A stretch of 64,000 nt of DNA, taken from positions 496,001 through 560,000 of the forward strand of contig CAVSLA010000005.1 of NCBI GenBank assembly GCA_963728825.1. The letters run 5' to 3'. The notes under the pieces are model-generated. The model did no database searches. It was not told the origin of the DNA and saw only the letters and a program-made list of their open reading frames with translations. Made by a program: the position numbers and the translations under genes. Positions 34,542 through 42,628 of the stretch are shown here, piece after piece. The stretch is from CAVREM01 sp963728825. Its GTDB lineage: Bacteria; Acidobacteriota; Vicinamibacteria; Vicinamibacterales; CAVVIG01. Each line of letters begins with the position of its first letter. Positions within the stretch are counted from its first letter, which is position 1.

Positions 34542-36188
34542 TCAAGCAGCGCCCGACTCCCACCCGTAGCCCGGTTCGGTCGTGAGCCGTTGATCGTCCA
34601 CGGGCATCCCCACCGTGAAGTGGTAGAGACTCTGGAACGCGTGCCCGCGCAGGCCAAGCGCGTCGTGCACGGGATCGTCGTAGAAGCAGCCGATGCCGGT
34701 GGCCCGGGCGCCCGCCGCTTCGGCCGCCAGATAGAGGACCTGGCCGATGACGCCGGTTTCCCAGAACAGGTGCCGGTAGAAGGAGGGACCGAACTCCGCC
34801 AGGCTGGCATCGAACCGGGCGATCATGCCCAGGCTGAAAAAGCCGTCGCTGGCGATCTCCTGATCGCAGCTCAAACGCTGCGCGAGCCGGCGGCAGTCAC
34901 CGCGCACCAGCGCAAACAGCGGCAGCTCCTCATCCACCCGCTCCCACTCGAATTCTCGCTGTGCCGCGCTTTTGAGCGTCTGCAGCGCCGCCTCGTCGCG
35001 AACCAGCATGTAGAGACCAGGCTCAACATCCGTCACGCGATGGACATATAGCGCCAGGTGGATCTGGGGCTTCCACCACAACGCGTTCCATGGCGGCCAA
35101 GCGTCGGGCATGGCGGCGCCGAGCATCTCCAGAAATGTCTGGCGTGATGTCGAGGAGATGCCGTCGAAAGCGACCGCGCTGCGGCGGCCAAGGATGAGAG
35201 GGCGCAGACGAGAGCCTGGTGAGTCCGTAGGGTCCCAGAGAGCAGAGCGCCTGCGGCCATGCCGAGCCGAGGAACCGGTTCTTATCCGAGGCGAGGCATC
35301 GGCGTCAGAACGCGCCGGGGGTGGGGCCCCGGCGCCAGTGGAAAAAGAGTCACGCGTCGCCTCGGCGATCTCGTCGATGAAGGTCCACTGGACGTGATCG
35401 TCGCTCAGCTGGCTCGCGCGGCCGTGCCATACGCCGCGTGCGATTGCGGCGTCGAGCCGGGGATCGGCGTTCAGAATCGGCGGCGGCACCTCGTCCCGCA
35501 CGAGCGCGAGCAGACCGCCTGGCTCCTCGCGTTCCGCGTCGACGAAATCCTGATCGCGGTCGAGGCCGGCCAGGGCGGCAATCCGGGCGTGCGACCACGC
35601 CGGCAGGAGTCGGGCGCGCCACCCGACCAGTCCGGCGGCAATGGCCACGGCAGCCATCGCGTGCCCGAGATCGTGCTGACAGTAGCGGAACGCCCGTTCA
35701 CCGTATTTCCAGGCTTCGCGCCAGTGGATCGAGCTGAAGATCACCAGAACCACGTCATCGAGTCCGGCGCATGCCGTGCGCCACGCATCCCCATCGAACT
35801 CGCAGCGCAGCTCGAGCTCGTGGCGATCCGCGGCGTAGTGATAGAGCGCTGGAGATGGGACGAGCCCGCTCTCCTGACCCGAGATGATGTAGGCCTCGGT
35901 TGGATGCAGGTTGCCGCTCGAAGGATTGACGCGCAGCGCCCAGCGTGAGGTCCGGAACGCTTTCCACGCCGACAAGCCGAGCGCGTGGCGCAGCAGATCG
36001 CCGATCGCCCGCGCCGCTCCGGCCGCATCGGGCCGCGGATACAGCGCGAAACGGGGCGCGCCTGAAAAATGCCGGAACGGATGCGGCTGGGACGCCCAGT
36101 CCAGATACCCGAGCGCCCGCGCGAAACGGTTGTAGTGGTGCTTGGTCCCGTCGTGATAGCGGTGAACGGCGCTAGGACTTGCCGCCAC
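34542..36188 (-). CDS. SagB-type nitroreductase-family protein with two half-domains and an in-frame repeat insertion
   Basis: The 548-residue protein has two nitroreductase-like halves. The first contains SRWALRVNPSSGNLHPTEAY, typical of SagB-type FMN dehydrogenases that oxidise azolines. The second contains GRRSAVAFDGISS and GVIGQVLYLAAEAAGARATG. About residues 280-317 (SFSTGAGAPPPARSDADA onward) match the dispersed hairpin repeat and separate the two halves. GTG at 36188 overlaps the small upstream gene. No azoline cyclodehydratase or precursor peptide gene is nearby, so the substrate is unknown. Confidence 0.8.
   Translation of the reverse strand: MAASPSAVHRYHDGTKHHYNRFARALGYLDWASQPHPFRHFSGAPRFALYPRPDAAGAARAIGDLLRHALGLSAWKAFRTSRWALRVNPSSGNLHPTEAYIISGQESGLVPSPALYHYAADRHELELRCEFDGDAWRTACAGLDDVVLVIFSSIHWREAWKYGERAFRYCQHDLGHAMAAVAIAAGLVGWRARLLPAWSHARIAALAGLDRDQDFVDAEREEPGGLLALVRDEVPPPILNADPRLDAAIARGVWHGRASQLSDDHVQWTFIDEIAEATRDSFSTGAGAPPPARSDADASPRIRTGSSARHGRRRSALWDPTDSPGSRLRPLILGRRSAVAFDGISSTSRQTFLEMLGAAMPDAWPPWNALWWKPQIHLALYVHRVTDVEPGLYMLVRDEAALQTLKSAAQREFEWERVDEELPLFALVRGDCRRLAQRLSCDQEIASDGFFSLGMIARFDASLAEFGPSFYRHLFWETGVIGQVLYLAAEAAGARATGIGCFYDDPVHDALGLRGHAFQSLYHFTVGMPVDDQRLTTEPGYGWESGAA
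35236..35348 (-). repeat. Dispersed hairpin repeat, copy B, in frame inside the SagB-like gene
   Basis: On the minus strand this copy has hairpin GCGCCGGGG/CCCCGGCGC with spacer CCCCAC. The stem differs from copy A by a T-A to C-G exchange that keeps pairing. The distal block ATGGCCGCAGGCGCT is shared. It is translated as an insertion between the two flavin half-domains, in the same frame as the open frame of copy A. Confidence 0.8.
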
Positions 36189-36441
36189 TCACCTCCGCCG
36201 TGCGGCGATCGATTTCGGCGATCGCCTGCGTGATCTGCGCGCGGCGACGTTCGTGGGTCGTCGCGGCGAGCTGCGACTCGAGCTCGGTGCGCGCGAGCCG
36301 CAGGCCTTCCAGCGCCCTCACCAGCTCTGGATCGCGCACGCCCGGCGCGCGGCTGATCGCGCGCTCGCGTTCGAGCTCTTCCATGCGTTCCTGGATACGT
36401 GCATCCTGATCGATCAGACCTTCGCCGGCGTCACCCATCAT
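36172..36441 (-). CDS. Small hypothetical coiled-coil protein
   Basis: The 89-residue, highly charged protein is predicted to be helical throughout (LERERAISRAPG and LARTELESQLAATTHERRR). It has no signal peptide or known domain. Its end overlaps the start of the SagB-like gene by 17 bases, so both are probably translated from one message. It starts near the AT-rich array at 36450. Confidence 0.6.
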   Translation of the reverse strand: MMGDAGEGLIDQDARIQERMEELERERAISRAPGVRDPELVRALEGLRLARTELESQLAATTHERRRAQITQAIAEIDRRTAEVSGGKS

Positions 36442-36449
36442 GAATTACC

Positions 36450-36545
36450 GTGGAATGTGATGATTGGTTAATCGGGTAATTGGATAATTGTGAGTTGGAC
36501 CGCTCAGTAACATCACGAGGTTACCAGATTACTCGATTACCCGAT
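36450..36545. repeat. Palindromic AT-rich heptanucleotide array (lhr upstream)
   Basis: Units such as TAATCGG, GTAATTG and GATAATT are followed by inverse units AGGTTAC, CAGATTA, CTCGATT and ACCCGAT. The array lies in the divergent gap before lhr and continues into the first in-frame codons of lhr, where it would encode SRGYQITRLPDP. Confidence 0.75.
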
Positions 36546-39500
36546 CCCCTGCTGCCATTTCATCCCGCGGTGCGCGAATGGTTCGCGGCGTCATTCTCCG
36601 AGCCGACCCCGCCGCAGACGCTCGGCTGGCCGGCGATTGCGCGCGGCGAGTCGACCCTCATCCTGGCGCCGACCGGAAGCGGCAAGACGCTCACCGCGTT
36701 CCTCTGGTGCCTCGATCGGCTGATGTTCGGGGACGACCGAGCGGCGGCGCCGGACGCGACCGGCAAGGCGACCGCCGCGCGACGCTGTCGCGTGGTCTAC
36801 GTGTCGCCGCTCAAGGCGCTCGCGGTGGACGTCGAACGCAATCTGCGGGCACCGCTCGCCGGCATCGCCCGGCTGGCGACCCAACGCGGCGATCGCTTCT
36901 CGACTCCGGCGGTCGCGATCCGGACCGGCGACACGCCGGCCGCCGAGCGCGCCCGATTTCAGCGTGAACCAGCCGACATTCTCATCACGACGCCCGAGTC
37001 GCTCTATCTGCTGCTGACGTCGAACGCCCGCGAAGCGCTGCGCGGCGTGGACACGATCATCATCGACGAAATTCACGCGCTGGTGCCGACCAAACGGGGC
37101 GCGCATCTGGCGCTGTCGATCGAGCGGCTCGCCGCGCGCTGCGAGCGGCCGCCCCAGCGCATCGGCCTGTCGGCGACCCAGCGTCCGCTCGAAGAGGTGG
37201 CACGTTTCCTGGGCGGAACAGAGGTCGACAGTCGTCAGTCATCAGTCATCAGTCGACAGTCGGCAGCCGCGGTTGGTCGGCGGTCGACGGTCAGCAGCCG
37301 GCAGGAGGATGCGCCTCAAGCCATCGACCAGGAGTTCTCATCGTCGCGAACCGTACGGTATCGGCCGGTGACGATCGTCGATGCCGGCGCGAAGAAGGCG
37401 CTGCGGCTCACCATCGAAGTGCCGGTCGAGGACATGGCGCGCCTGACGACCGCCGACGAGATCCCGAGCGGACCGGCGTCGGTCGGCGATGCACGCCCGT
37501 CGATCTGGTCGGCAATCCACCCGCGGCTCCTCGAATTGATTCGCGCGCACCAATCGACGCTCATTTTCGTCAACAGCCGGCGGCTGGCGGAGCGGCTGGC
37601 GGGCGCGCTGAACGAGCTGGCCGGCGAAACGCTCGTCCGATCGCATCACGGATCGATCGCCCGGGCGCAACGCGTCGAGATTGAGGACCTGCTGAAGAGC
37701 GGCGGCCTGCGTGCCCTCGTCGCCACCTCGTCGCTCGAGCTCGGCATCGATATGGGCGCGATCGATCTGGTCGTCCAGATCGAGGCGCCCCCGTCGGTCG
37801 CCAGCGGGCTGCAGCGCATCGGCCGCGGCGGACACCAGATCGGCGCCGTCAGCGAAGGGATCATCTTTCCCAAGTTCCGCGGCGATCTGGTCGCGTCCGC
37901 GGCGGTCGCCAGAGCGATGCACGAAGGCGCGGTGGAGGCGACCCGCTATCCGCGAAACCCCCTGGACATCGTTGCGCAGCAGATCGTCGCGATGACGGCG
38001 ATGGACGAGTGGCGCGTCGACGATCTCTACGCGACGATTCGGCGTGCCGCGCCGTTCGCCGAGCTGTCGCGCGGCGTCTTCGAGGGAGTGCTCGACATGT
38101 TGTCGGGGCGATATCCCTCCGACGAGTTCGCCGAGCTCAGGCCGCGGGTCACCTGGGACCGCATCGGCGGAACGGTGACAGCCCGCGACGGCGCCAAGCG
38201 CGTCGCGATTGCGAACGGCGGCACGATTCCCGATCGAGGTCTGTTCGGGGTGTTCCTGCTCGGCGCGCCCAAAGGCGCGGCGCGCGTCGGCGAGCTCGAC
38301 GAGGAGATGGTCTTCGAAAGCCGGGCCGGCGAAGTGTTCGTGCTGGGCGCCTCGTCGTGGCGCATCGAGGAGATCACGCACGACCGCGTGCTGGTGTCGC
38401 CCGCGCCTGGTCAGCCCGGCAAGATGCCGTTCTGGAGGGGCGATCGGGCCGGTCGCCCGCTGGAACTGGGGCTGGCGATCGGCCGGCTCACCCACGATCT
38501 GCTGCGCCTGCCTGCCGCGGCGGCCATCGACAGGCTGACCCGCGAGCACGATCTGGATGCCACGGCCGCGGAGAACCTCCTCCAGTATCTTCGCGATCAG
38601 ATGACGGCGGCCCGCGCCGTGCCGGATGCGACCACCATCGTCATCGAGCGCGTGCGCGACGAGCTCGGCGACTGGCGCGTGTGCGTCCTGTCGCCGCGCG
38701 GCGGACGGATTCACGCGCCATGGGCGATGGCCGCCGCGGCACGGATCCGCGAGGCGACCGGCGTCGACGTCGAAACCCTGTGGGGCGACGATGGCTTCGT
38801 GGTGAGGTTCCCGGATGTCGATCGCCCGCCGGATCCGGCGCTGCTTCTGCCCGAGCCAGAGGAAGCGCAGGCACTCGTGGTGCGGCAGCTGGGCGCGACG
38901 GCGCTCTTCGCGGCGAAGTTCAGAGAGAACGCGGCGCGATCGCTGCTGTTGCCGAAGCGCCGGCCCGGCATGCGGGCACCACTCTGGCAGCAGCGGAAGA
39001 AGGCGGCCGATCTGCTGGCCGTCGCATCGCGCTACGGCTCCTTCCCGGTGTTGCTCGAGACCTATCGGGAATGTCTTCGTGACTTCTTCGACATGCCAGC
39101 GCTCACCAACACCCTCAGCGACGTCCGAAGCCGGAAGCTGCGGGTGGTGACGGTCGATTCCGATAAACCGTCGCCCTTCGCCGCCTCGCTGTTGTTCAGT
39201 TATGTGGCGAGCTTTCTGTACGACGGCGACGCGCCGCTCGCCGAACGGCGCGCGCAGGCATTGGCCGTCGATCAGGCTCAGTTGCGCGACCTGCTGGGCG
39301 ACGCCGAGCTGCGCGAACTGCTGGACGCCGAAGCGATCGACGATATCGAGCGGCAGCTGCAGCGCCTCGACCCCGGCTACCGCGCGAAGACTGCGGACGG
39401 CGTGCACGACATGCTGCTGGGGCTTGGCGACCTCACGGCGGAAGAGATCGCCGAACGCTCGGCGACACCGGAGGTCGCCGGCAGTATCGATACCCTCGTC

Positions 39501-41186
39501 AAATCGCGGCGCGCGCTGCACATACGCGTTGCCGCGCAGGGGCGCTACGTCGCGGTCGAGGACGCGGCACGATTCCGCGACGCGCTCGGCGTCCCGCTGC
39601 CTCCGGGCATTCCAGAGTCGCTGCTCGAACCGGTCGCCGATCCCCTCGCCGATCTGGCCATGCGCTACGCGCGCACCCATGCGCCATTCACCGCCGCAGA
39701 CTTCGCCGCGCGCTTCGGGATCGCTCCAGGCGCAGCCGAGTCGCTGCTCGTCCGCCTGGCGACGGAATCACGTCTGCTCGAGGGGGAATTCCGCCCCGGC
39801 GGCACCCGGCGGGAGTGGACCGATCACGGTGTCCTGCGGCTGATCCGGCGGCGCTCGCTGGCAAAGCTGCGCCGTGAAATCGAACCGGTTGATCAGGCAG
39901 TCCTCGCCCGGCTGTCGACGACCTGGCAGGGAATCGTGAAGCGGCGGCGCGGCGCAGACGCGCTGCTCGACGTCATCGAGCAGCTGCAGGGGGCGCCGGT
40001 CATCGCCTCCATTCTGGAGACAGAGATTCTGCCGGCTCGTCTCGAGGTCTACGACCCCGCCGACCTCGATGCCGTCATGGCAGCGGGCGAAGTGGTGTGG
40101 GTGGGCGTCGAACCGCTCGGCGAGCGGGACGGGCGAATCGCGCTCTATCTCGCCGATCATGCGGCCACGTTGCTTCCGCCAGACGTGGTGCGGCCCAAGG
40201 GCGATGCCTCGCAGACGGAGCGCGGCACGACCGACCGGGCGAAAGATCCCGCGGAGGTGATCCTCCGGCACTTGCGAGAACACGGCGCGTCGTTTTTCGG
40301 CCCGATTCACGAGGCGGCGGGCGGTGGATACCCGGCGGAGACCGTCACCGCGCTGTGGGACCTCGTCTGGGAGGGCGCCATCACCAACGACACGTTCCAC
40401 GCGCTGCGCGCCTTCACAGCGGCCCGCGTGACGCGGCGGCGCGTCAAGCCCGCGCCGGCGCCGGTATTCCGTTCCCGCCGGCTGGTGCCGCCGTCCGCGG
40501 AGGGCCGCTGGAGCCTCGTCCGCCGCGACGCGAAGAGCAACGCCACCCGATGGGCGACGGCCGTCGCTCAGCAGCTTCTTTCACGGCACGGCATTCTGAC
40601 GCGAGAGGCGGCCGGCGCCGAAAACCTCCCGGGTGGATTCGGAACGATCTACCCGGTACTGCGCGCCATGGAGGAACACGGCCGCATCCGGCGCGGTTAT
40701 TTCGTCGCCGGATTGGGCGCGACGCAGTTCGCGCTGCCGGGGGCGCTCGATCTGCTTCGCTCGCTGCGCGCGTCGGACGAGGCGCCTGAGGTCGTCGTTT
40801 TATCCGCGACCGATCCTGCCAACCCCTATGGCACGGCGTTGAAGGTTTCGACTGACGCCAAGGGCGCCCGGTTCAGCCGGACAGCCGGAGCGACGGTGAT
40901 CCTGGTCGACGGGGCCCTCGCCGCGTATCTCGCCCGCGGGGACCGGCAGCTGATCACCTGGCTGCCGGCCGCGGAACCCGAACGATCGCGAACAGGCCGC
41001 GCTATCGGCGCGGTGCTCATTGATCGGGCCCGCACCGGCGTCGACTCGCCGCGAGGCATGCTGATCGAGGAAATCGACGGTGCGCCGCCGGCCAGCCATC
41101 CCATGTCCACCTGGCTCGTCGAGGCCGGCTTCATCGCCGGCGCGCTCGGATTTCAGGCAACCCTCCCCAGAGTCGGGAGTCGGTAG
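36480..41186 (+). CDS. lhr: Lhr-family ATP-dependent helicase (Lhr-Core plus C-terminal region) with in-frame heptamer array
   Basis: The 1568-residue superfamily-2 DNA/RNA helicase has Walker A APTGSGKT, motif II DEIH, motif III GLSATQ, SSLELGIDMG and motif VI QRIGRGGHQIG in the first 480 residues. A winged-helix, beta-barrel and long C-terminal region follow, as in bacterial Lhr. Conserved sequence starts at PFHPAVREWF; TTG 36480, TTG 36495 or GTG 36507 are possible starts. Residues about 249-277 come from an in-frame heptamer array. The last residues GSR and the stop come from another array. Nei2 is convergent. Confidence 0.94.
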   Translation: MDNCELDRSVTSRGYQITRLPDPLLPFHPAVREWFAASFSEPTPPQTLGWPAIARGESTLILAPTGSGKTLTAFLWCLDRLMFGDDRAAAPDATGKATAARRCRVVYVSPLKALAVDVERNLRAPLAGIARLATQRGDRFSTPAVAIRTGDTPAAERARFQREPADILITTPESLYLLLTSNAREALRGVDTIIIDEIHALVPTKRGAHLALSIERLAARCERPPQRIGLSATQRPLEEVARFLGGTEVDSRQSSVISRQSAAAVGRRSTVSSRQEDAPQAIDQEFSSSRTVRYRPVTIVDAGAKKALRLTIEVPVEDMARLTTADEIPSGPASVGDARPSIWSAIHPRLLELIRAHQSTLIFVNSRRLAERLAGALNELAGETLVRSHHGSIARAQRVEIEDLLKSGGLRALVATSSLELGIDMGAIDLVVQIEAPPSVASGLQRIGRGGHQIGAVSEGIIFPKFRGDLVASAAVARAMHEGAVEATRYPRNPLDIVAQQIVAMTAMDEWRVDDLYATIRRAAPFAELSRGVFEGVLDMLSGRYPSDEFAELRPRVTWDRIGGTVTARDGAKRVAIANGGTIPDRGLFGVFLLGAPKGAARVGELDEEMVFESRAGEVFVLGASSWRIEEITHDRVLVSPAPGQPGKMPFWRGDRAGRPLELGLAIGRLTHDLLRLPAAAAIDRLTREHDLDATAAENLLQYLRDQMTAARAVPDATTIVIERVRDELGDWRVCVLSPRGGRIHAPWAMAAAARIREATGVDVETLWGDDGFVVRFPDVDRPPDPALLLPEPEEAQALVVRQLGATALFAAKFRENAARSLLLPKRRPGMRAPLWQQRKKAADLLAVASRYGSFPVLLETYRECLRDFFDMPALTNTLSDVRSRKLRVVTVDSDKPSPFAASLLFSYVASFLYDGDAPLAERRAQALAVDQAQLRDLLGDAELRELLDAEAIDDIERQLQRLDPGYRAKTADGVHDMLLGLGDLTAEEIAERSATPEVAGSIDTLVKSRRALHIRVAAQGRYVAVEDAARFRDALGVPLPPGIPESLLEPVADPLADLAMRYARTHAPFTAADFAARFGIAPGAAESLLVRLATESRLLEGEFRPGGTRREWTDHGVLRLIRRRSLAKLRREIEPVDQAVLARLSTTWQGIVKRRRGADALLDVIEQLQGAPVIASILETEILPARLEVYDPADLDAVMAAGEVVWVGVEPLGERDGRIALYLADHAATLLPPDVVRPKGDASQTERGTTDRAKDPAEVILRHLREHGASFFGPIHEAAGGGYPAETVTALWDLVWEGAITNDTFHALRAFTAARVTRRRVKPAPAPVFRSRRLVPPSAEGRWSLVRRDAKSNATRWATAVAQQLLSRHGILTREAAGAENLPGGFGTIYPVLRAMEEHGRIRRGYFVAGLGATQFALPGALDLLRSLRASDEAPEVVVLSATDPANPYGTALKVSTDAKGARFSRTAGATVILVDGALAAYLARGDRQLITWLPAAEPERSRTGRAIGAVLIDRARTGVDSPRGMLIEEIDGAPPASHPMSTWLVEAGFIAGALGFQATLPRVGSR
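37224..37309. repeat. Heptanucleotide array inside lhr, GTCRTCA family
   Basis: Read in sevens: GTCGACA, GTCGTCA, GTCATCA, GTCATCA, GTCGACA, GTCGGCA, then degenerate GCCGCGG, TTGGTCG, GCGGTCG, ACGGTCA. Twelve heptamers equal 28 codons, so the frame is kept. The encoded block (DSRQSSVISRQSAAAVGRRS) is rich in Ser, Arg and Gln and interrupts the region between motif III and the second RecA domain. Confidence 0.85.
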
Positions 41187-41190
41187 TCGG
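41169..41190. repeat. Short GAGTCGG heptamer array at the lhr stop
   Basis: AGAGTCG, GGAGTCG and GTAGTCG span the last codons of lhr (VGSR) and provide its TAG stop. The family is the same as the arrays on both sides of the four-helix-bundle gene at 42.1 kb. Confidence 0.75.
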
Positions 41191-41192
41191 AT

Positions 41193-41217
41193 GTAGGCCG
41201 GTCCTTTTGGACCCGGC
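41193..41217. repeat. REP-like palindrome, copy 1
   Basis: GTAGGCCGGTCC-TTTT-GGACCCGGC folds as a hairpin with a TTTT loop. It lies between the convergent stops of lhr and nei2. A near-identical copy, inverted, lies at 62885-62910. Confidence 0.8.
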
Positions 41218-42045
41218 TCAGAGCTTGGGCTGGCAGCTCGGACACCAGTAGGTCAGGCGTGCGTCGGGGCCGCTGTTGCTCGATTGAACCGGTGTCCCGC
41301 ATTTGCGACACGGCTTTCCGCCGCGTCCGTAGACCCAGAGTTTCTGAAACGGATCGAGACTGCCGGTCGTCCGCCGGCCGATGGCGGGGCTCAGGGTGGC
41401 GGTCCGGGTCGCGATGTTCATCTGCATCAGGCGACGGCTGACGTCGAGCAGCCGATTGATCGTTTCGTCGGGAAGGTCTTCGGCGCGAGCGAACGGATCG
41501 ACGCCGCTGACGAACAGGATTTCCGACTTGAGCACGTTGCCGATGCCCGCCATCACTCGCTGATCGAGGAGCACGTCGCCGATCGGCACGCCGGTTGATT
41601 GGCGCATGCGTCCCAGCACCGCCGCGCGATCGAACTCCTGGCTGGCAAGGTCCGGGCCGAGTGCCTTGAGTTGCGCATGGCCGGCGAGTTCGCGGCTGGA
41701 CAGAAACTCGGCGACCGGGATACTGAATCCCACCGCGAGGATGTCCTGCGCCGCGACAACGATCCGCATGTCGCGCGCCGGACGTTGCCATCGTTCGCCG
41801 GGCCGATAGATGTGCCAGCTGCCGTTCATCCGCATGTGCGTATGCAGGATGAGATCGCCGGAGAGCCACATCAGCAGGTGCTTGCCCTGCGAGACGACCG
41901 AGTCGACGGACCGCCCCGCCAGCGGATGATCGTCGTTGACGCGGTTGAGCGCCGGAAAGACCGATTCGAACCGCACGATCGTCTTGCCCGCCAGCACACG
42001 ATGGAGCGTGCGGGCCGCTCGGAAAATAGTGTCCCCTTCAGGCAT
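41218..42045 (-). CDS. nei: Endonuclease VIII-like DNA glycosylase (Nei2/Fpg family)
   Basis: The 275-residue base-excision enzyme removes oxidised bases and cleaves the strand. It has the catalytic N-terminus MPEGDT (Pro2, Glu3), the conserved Lys in VSQGKHLLMW, the H2TH motif IGDVLLDQRVMAGIGNVLKS, and a zinc finger with CRKC and CPSC. Lhr beside Nei2 is a recognised repair pairing in actinobacteria and others. ATG at 42045 is directly preceded by a GAGTCGG array, with no obvious ribosome-binding site. Confidence 0.92.
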   Translation of the reverse strand: MPEGDTIFRAARTLHRVLAGKTIVRFESVFPALNRVNDDHPLAGRSVDSVVSQGKHLLMWLSGDLILHTHMRMNGSWHIYRPGERWQRPARDMRIVVAAQDILAVGFSIPVAEFLSSRELAGHAQLKALGPDLASQEFDRAAVLGRMRQSTGVPIGDVLLDQRVMAGIGNVLKSEILFVSGVDPFARAEDLPDETINRLLDVSRRLMQMNIATRTATLSPAIGRRTTGSLDPFQKLWVYGRGGKPCRKCGTPVQSSNSGPDARLTYWCPSCQPKL

Positions 42046-42116
42046 ATAGTCGGGAGTCGAGAGTCGAGAGTCGGGAGTCGAGAGTCGAGAGTCGGGAGTC
42101 GAGAGTCGGGAGTCGG
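42046..42116. repeat. GAGTCGA/GAGTCGG heptamer array, about ten units
   Basis: Units alternate GAGTCGA and GAGTCGG with perfect 7-bp spacing from the nei start codon to the stop codon of the four-helix-bundle gene. It is the cleanest array in the window. Its inverse lies on the other side of that gene at 42559. Confidence 0.93.
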
Positions 42117-42497
42117 CTAGCCGCGTTGGCGACGGTTTTCCCGGTTCAAATGGTTGGCGAGTCCGGTCAGCATCTTTTCCACTTCTTCATAGCGGTCACT
42201 AAGGTTTACCTTTTCTTGTTCTGTAATGCAGTTCCTGGCGGCCGCAACATGCAGGTGGGTGCGCGTCTCTTTGCTCGAGCCACGGGCGATGTAGAGATAC
42301 GAGGCGAAGTGTCGATCGGTCTTCAGGCCGAATCCTTCTGAAATGAGTGATGGTACCCGTTCAGATGATGCACCAAGCTGCCCTTTGAGCCTGATGTCTC
42401 GCTCAAAAGCAGGACGTCTCAACAGCAGCGAAATTGCATCGGACAGTGCCAGGCTTTTCTGATAGACGAGCAATTCTTCAACACATTTTGCGCACAT
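42117..42497 (-). CDS. Four-helix-bundle protein (23S rRNA IVP/Avd-like)
   Basis: The roughly 126-residue protein matches the four-helix-bundle family found in 23S rRNA intervening sequences and as Avd in diversity-generating retroelements: VEELLVYQKSLALSDAI, then SSERVPSLISEGFG, FASYLYIARGSSKETRTHL and NCITEQEKV. Its biochemical role when free-standing is unknown; relatives bind nucleic acid. The start is ATG 42497 or 42503. It is flanked on both sides by inverted GAGTCG heptamer arrays. No reverse transcriptase or 23S gene is in the window. Confidence 0.85.
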   Translation of the reverse strand: MCAKCVEELLVYQKSLALSDAISLLLRRPAFERDIRLKGQLGASSERVPSLISEGFGLKTDRHFASYLYIARGSSKETRTHLHVAAARNCITEQEKVNLSDRYEEVEKMLTGLANHLNRENRRQRG

Positions 42498-42558
42498 GCG
42501 CATTCCGGGGAGCACGCCTTTGCCCCCGGAGCCAGTCAACCTGTACTTTGCACGCAGT

Positions 42559-42628
42559 TCTCCCGACTCTCGACTACGGACTCTCGACTCCGACTACCGA
42601 CTACGGACTCTCGACTACCGACTACCTG
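42559..42628. repeat. Inverted TCGACTC/TCGACTA heptamer array
   Basis: The plus strand reads CTCCCGA, CTCTCGA, CTACGGA, CTCTCGA, then CTCCGAC, TACCGAC, TACGGAC and so on. This is the complement of the GAGTCGA family at 42046. It ends inside the ECF sigma gene, supplying its last residues (GSR) and TAG stop. Confidence 0.9.

Noticed and set aside
37338..39680. A 780-codon minus-strand frame opposite lhr
   Set aside because: It is antisense to the conserved helicase domains and has no recognisable domain or start.
42117..42497. A diversity-generating retroelement based on the Avd-like protein
   Set aside because: No reverse transcriptase, template/variable repeat pair or target gene is visible within the window.
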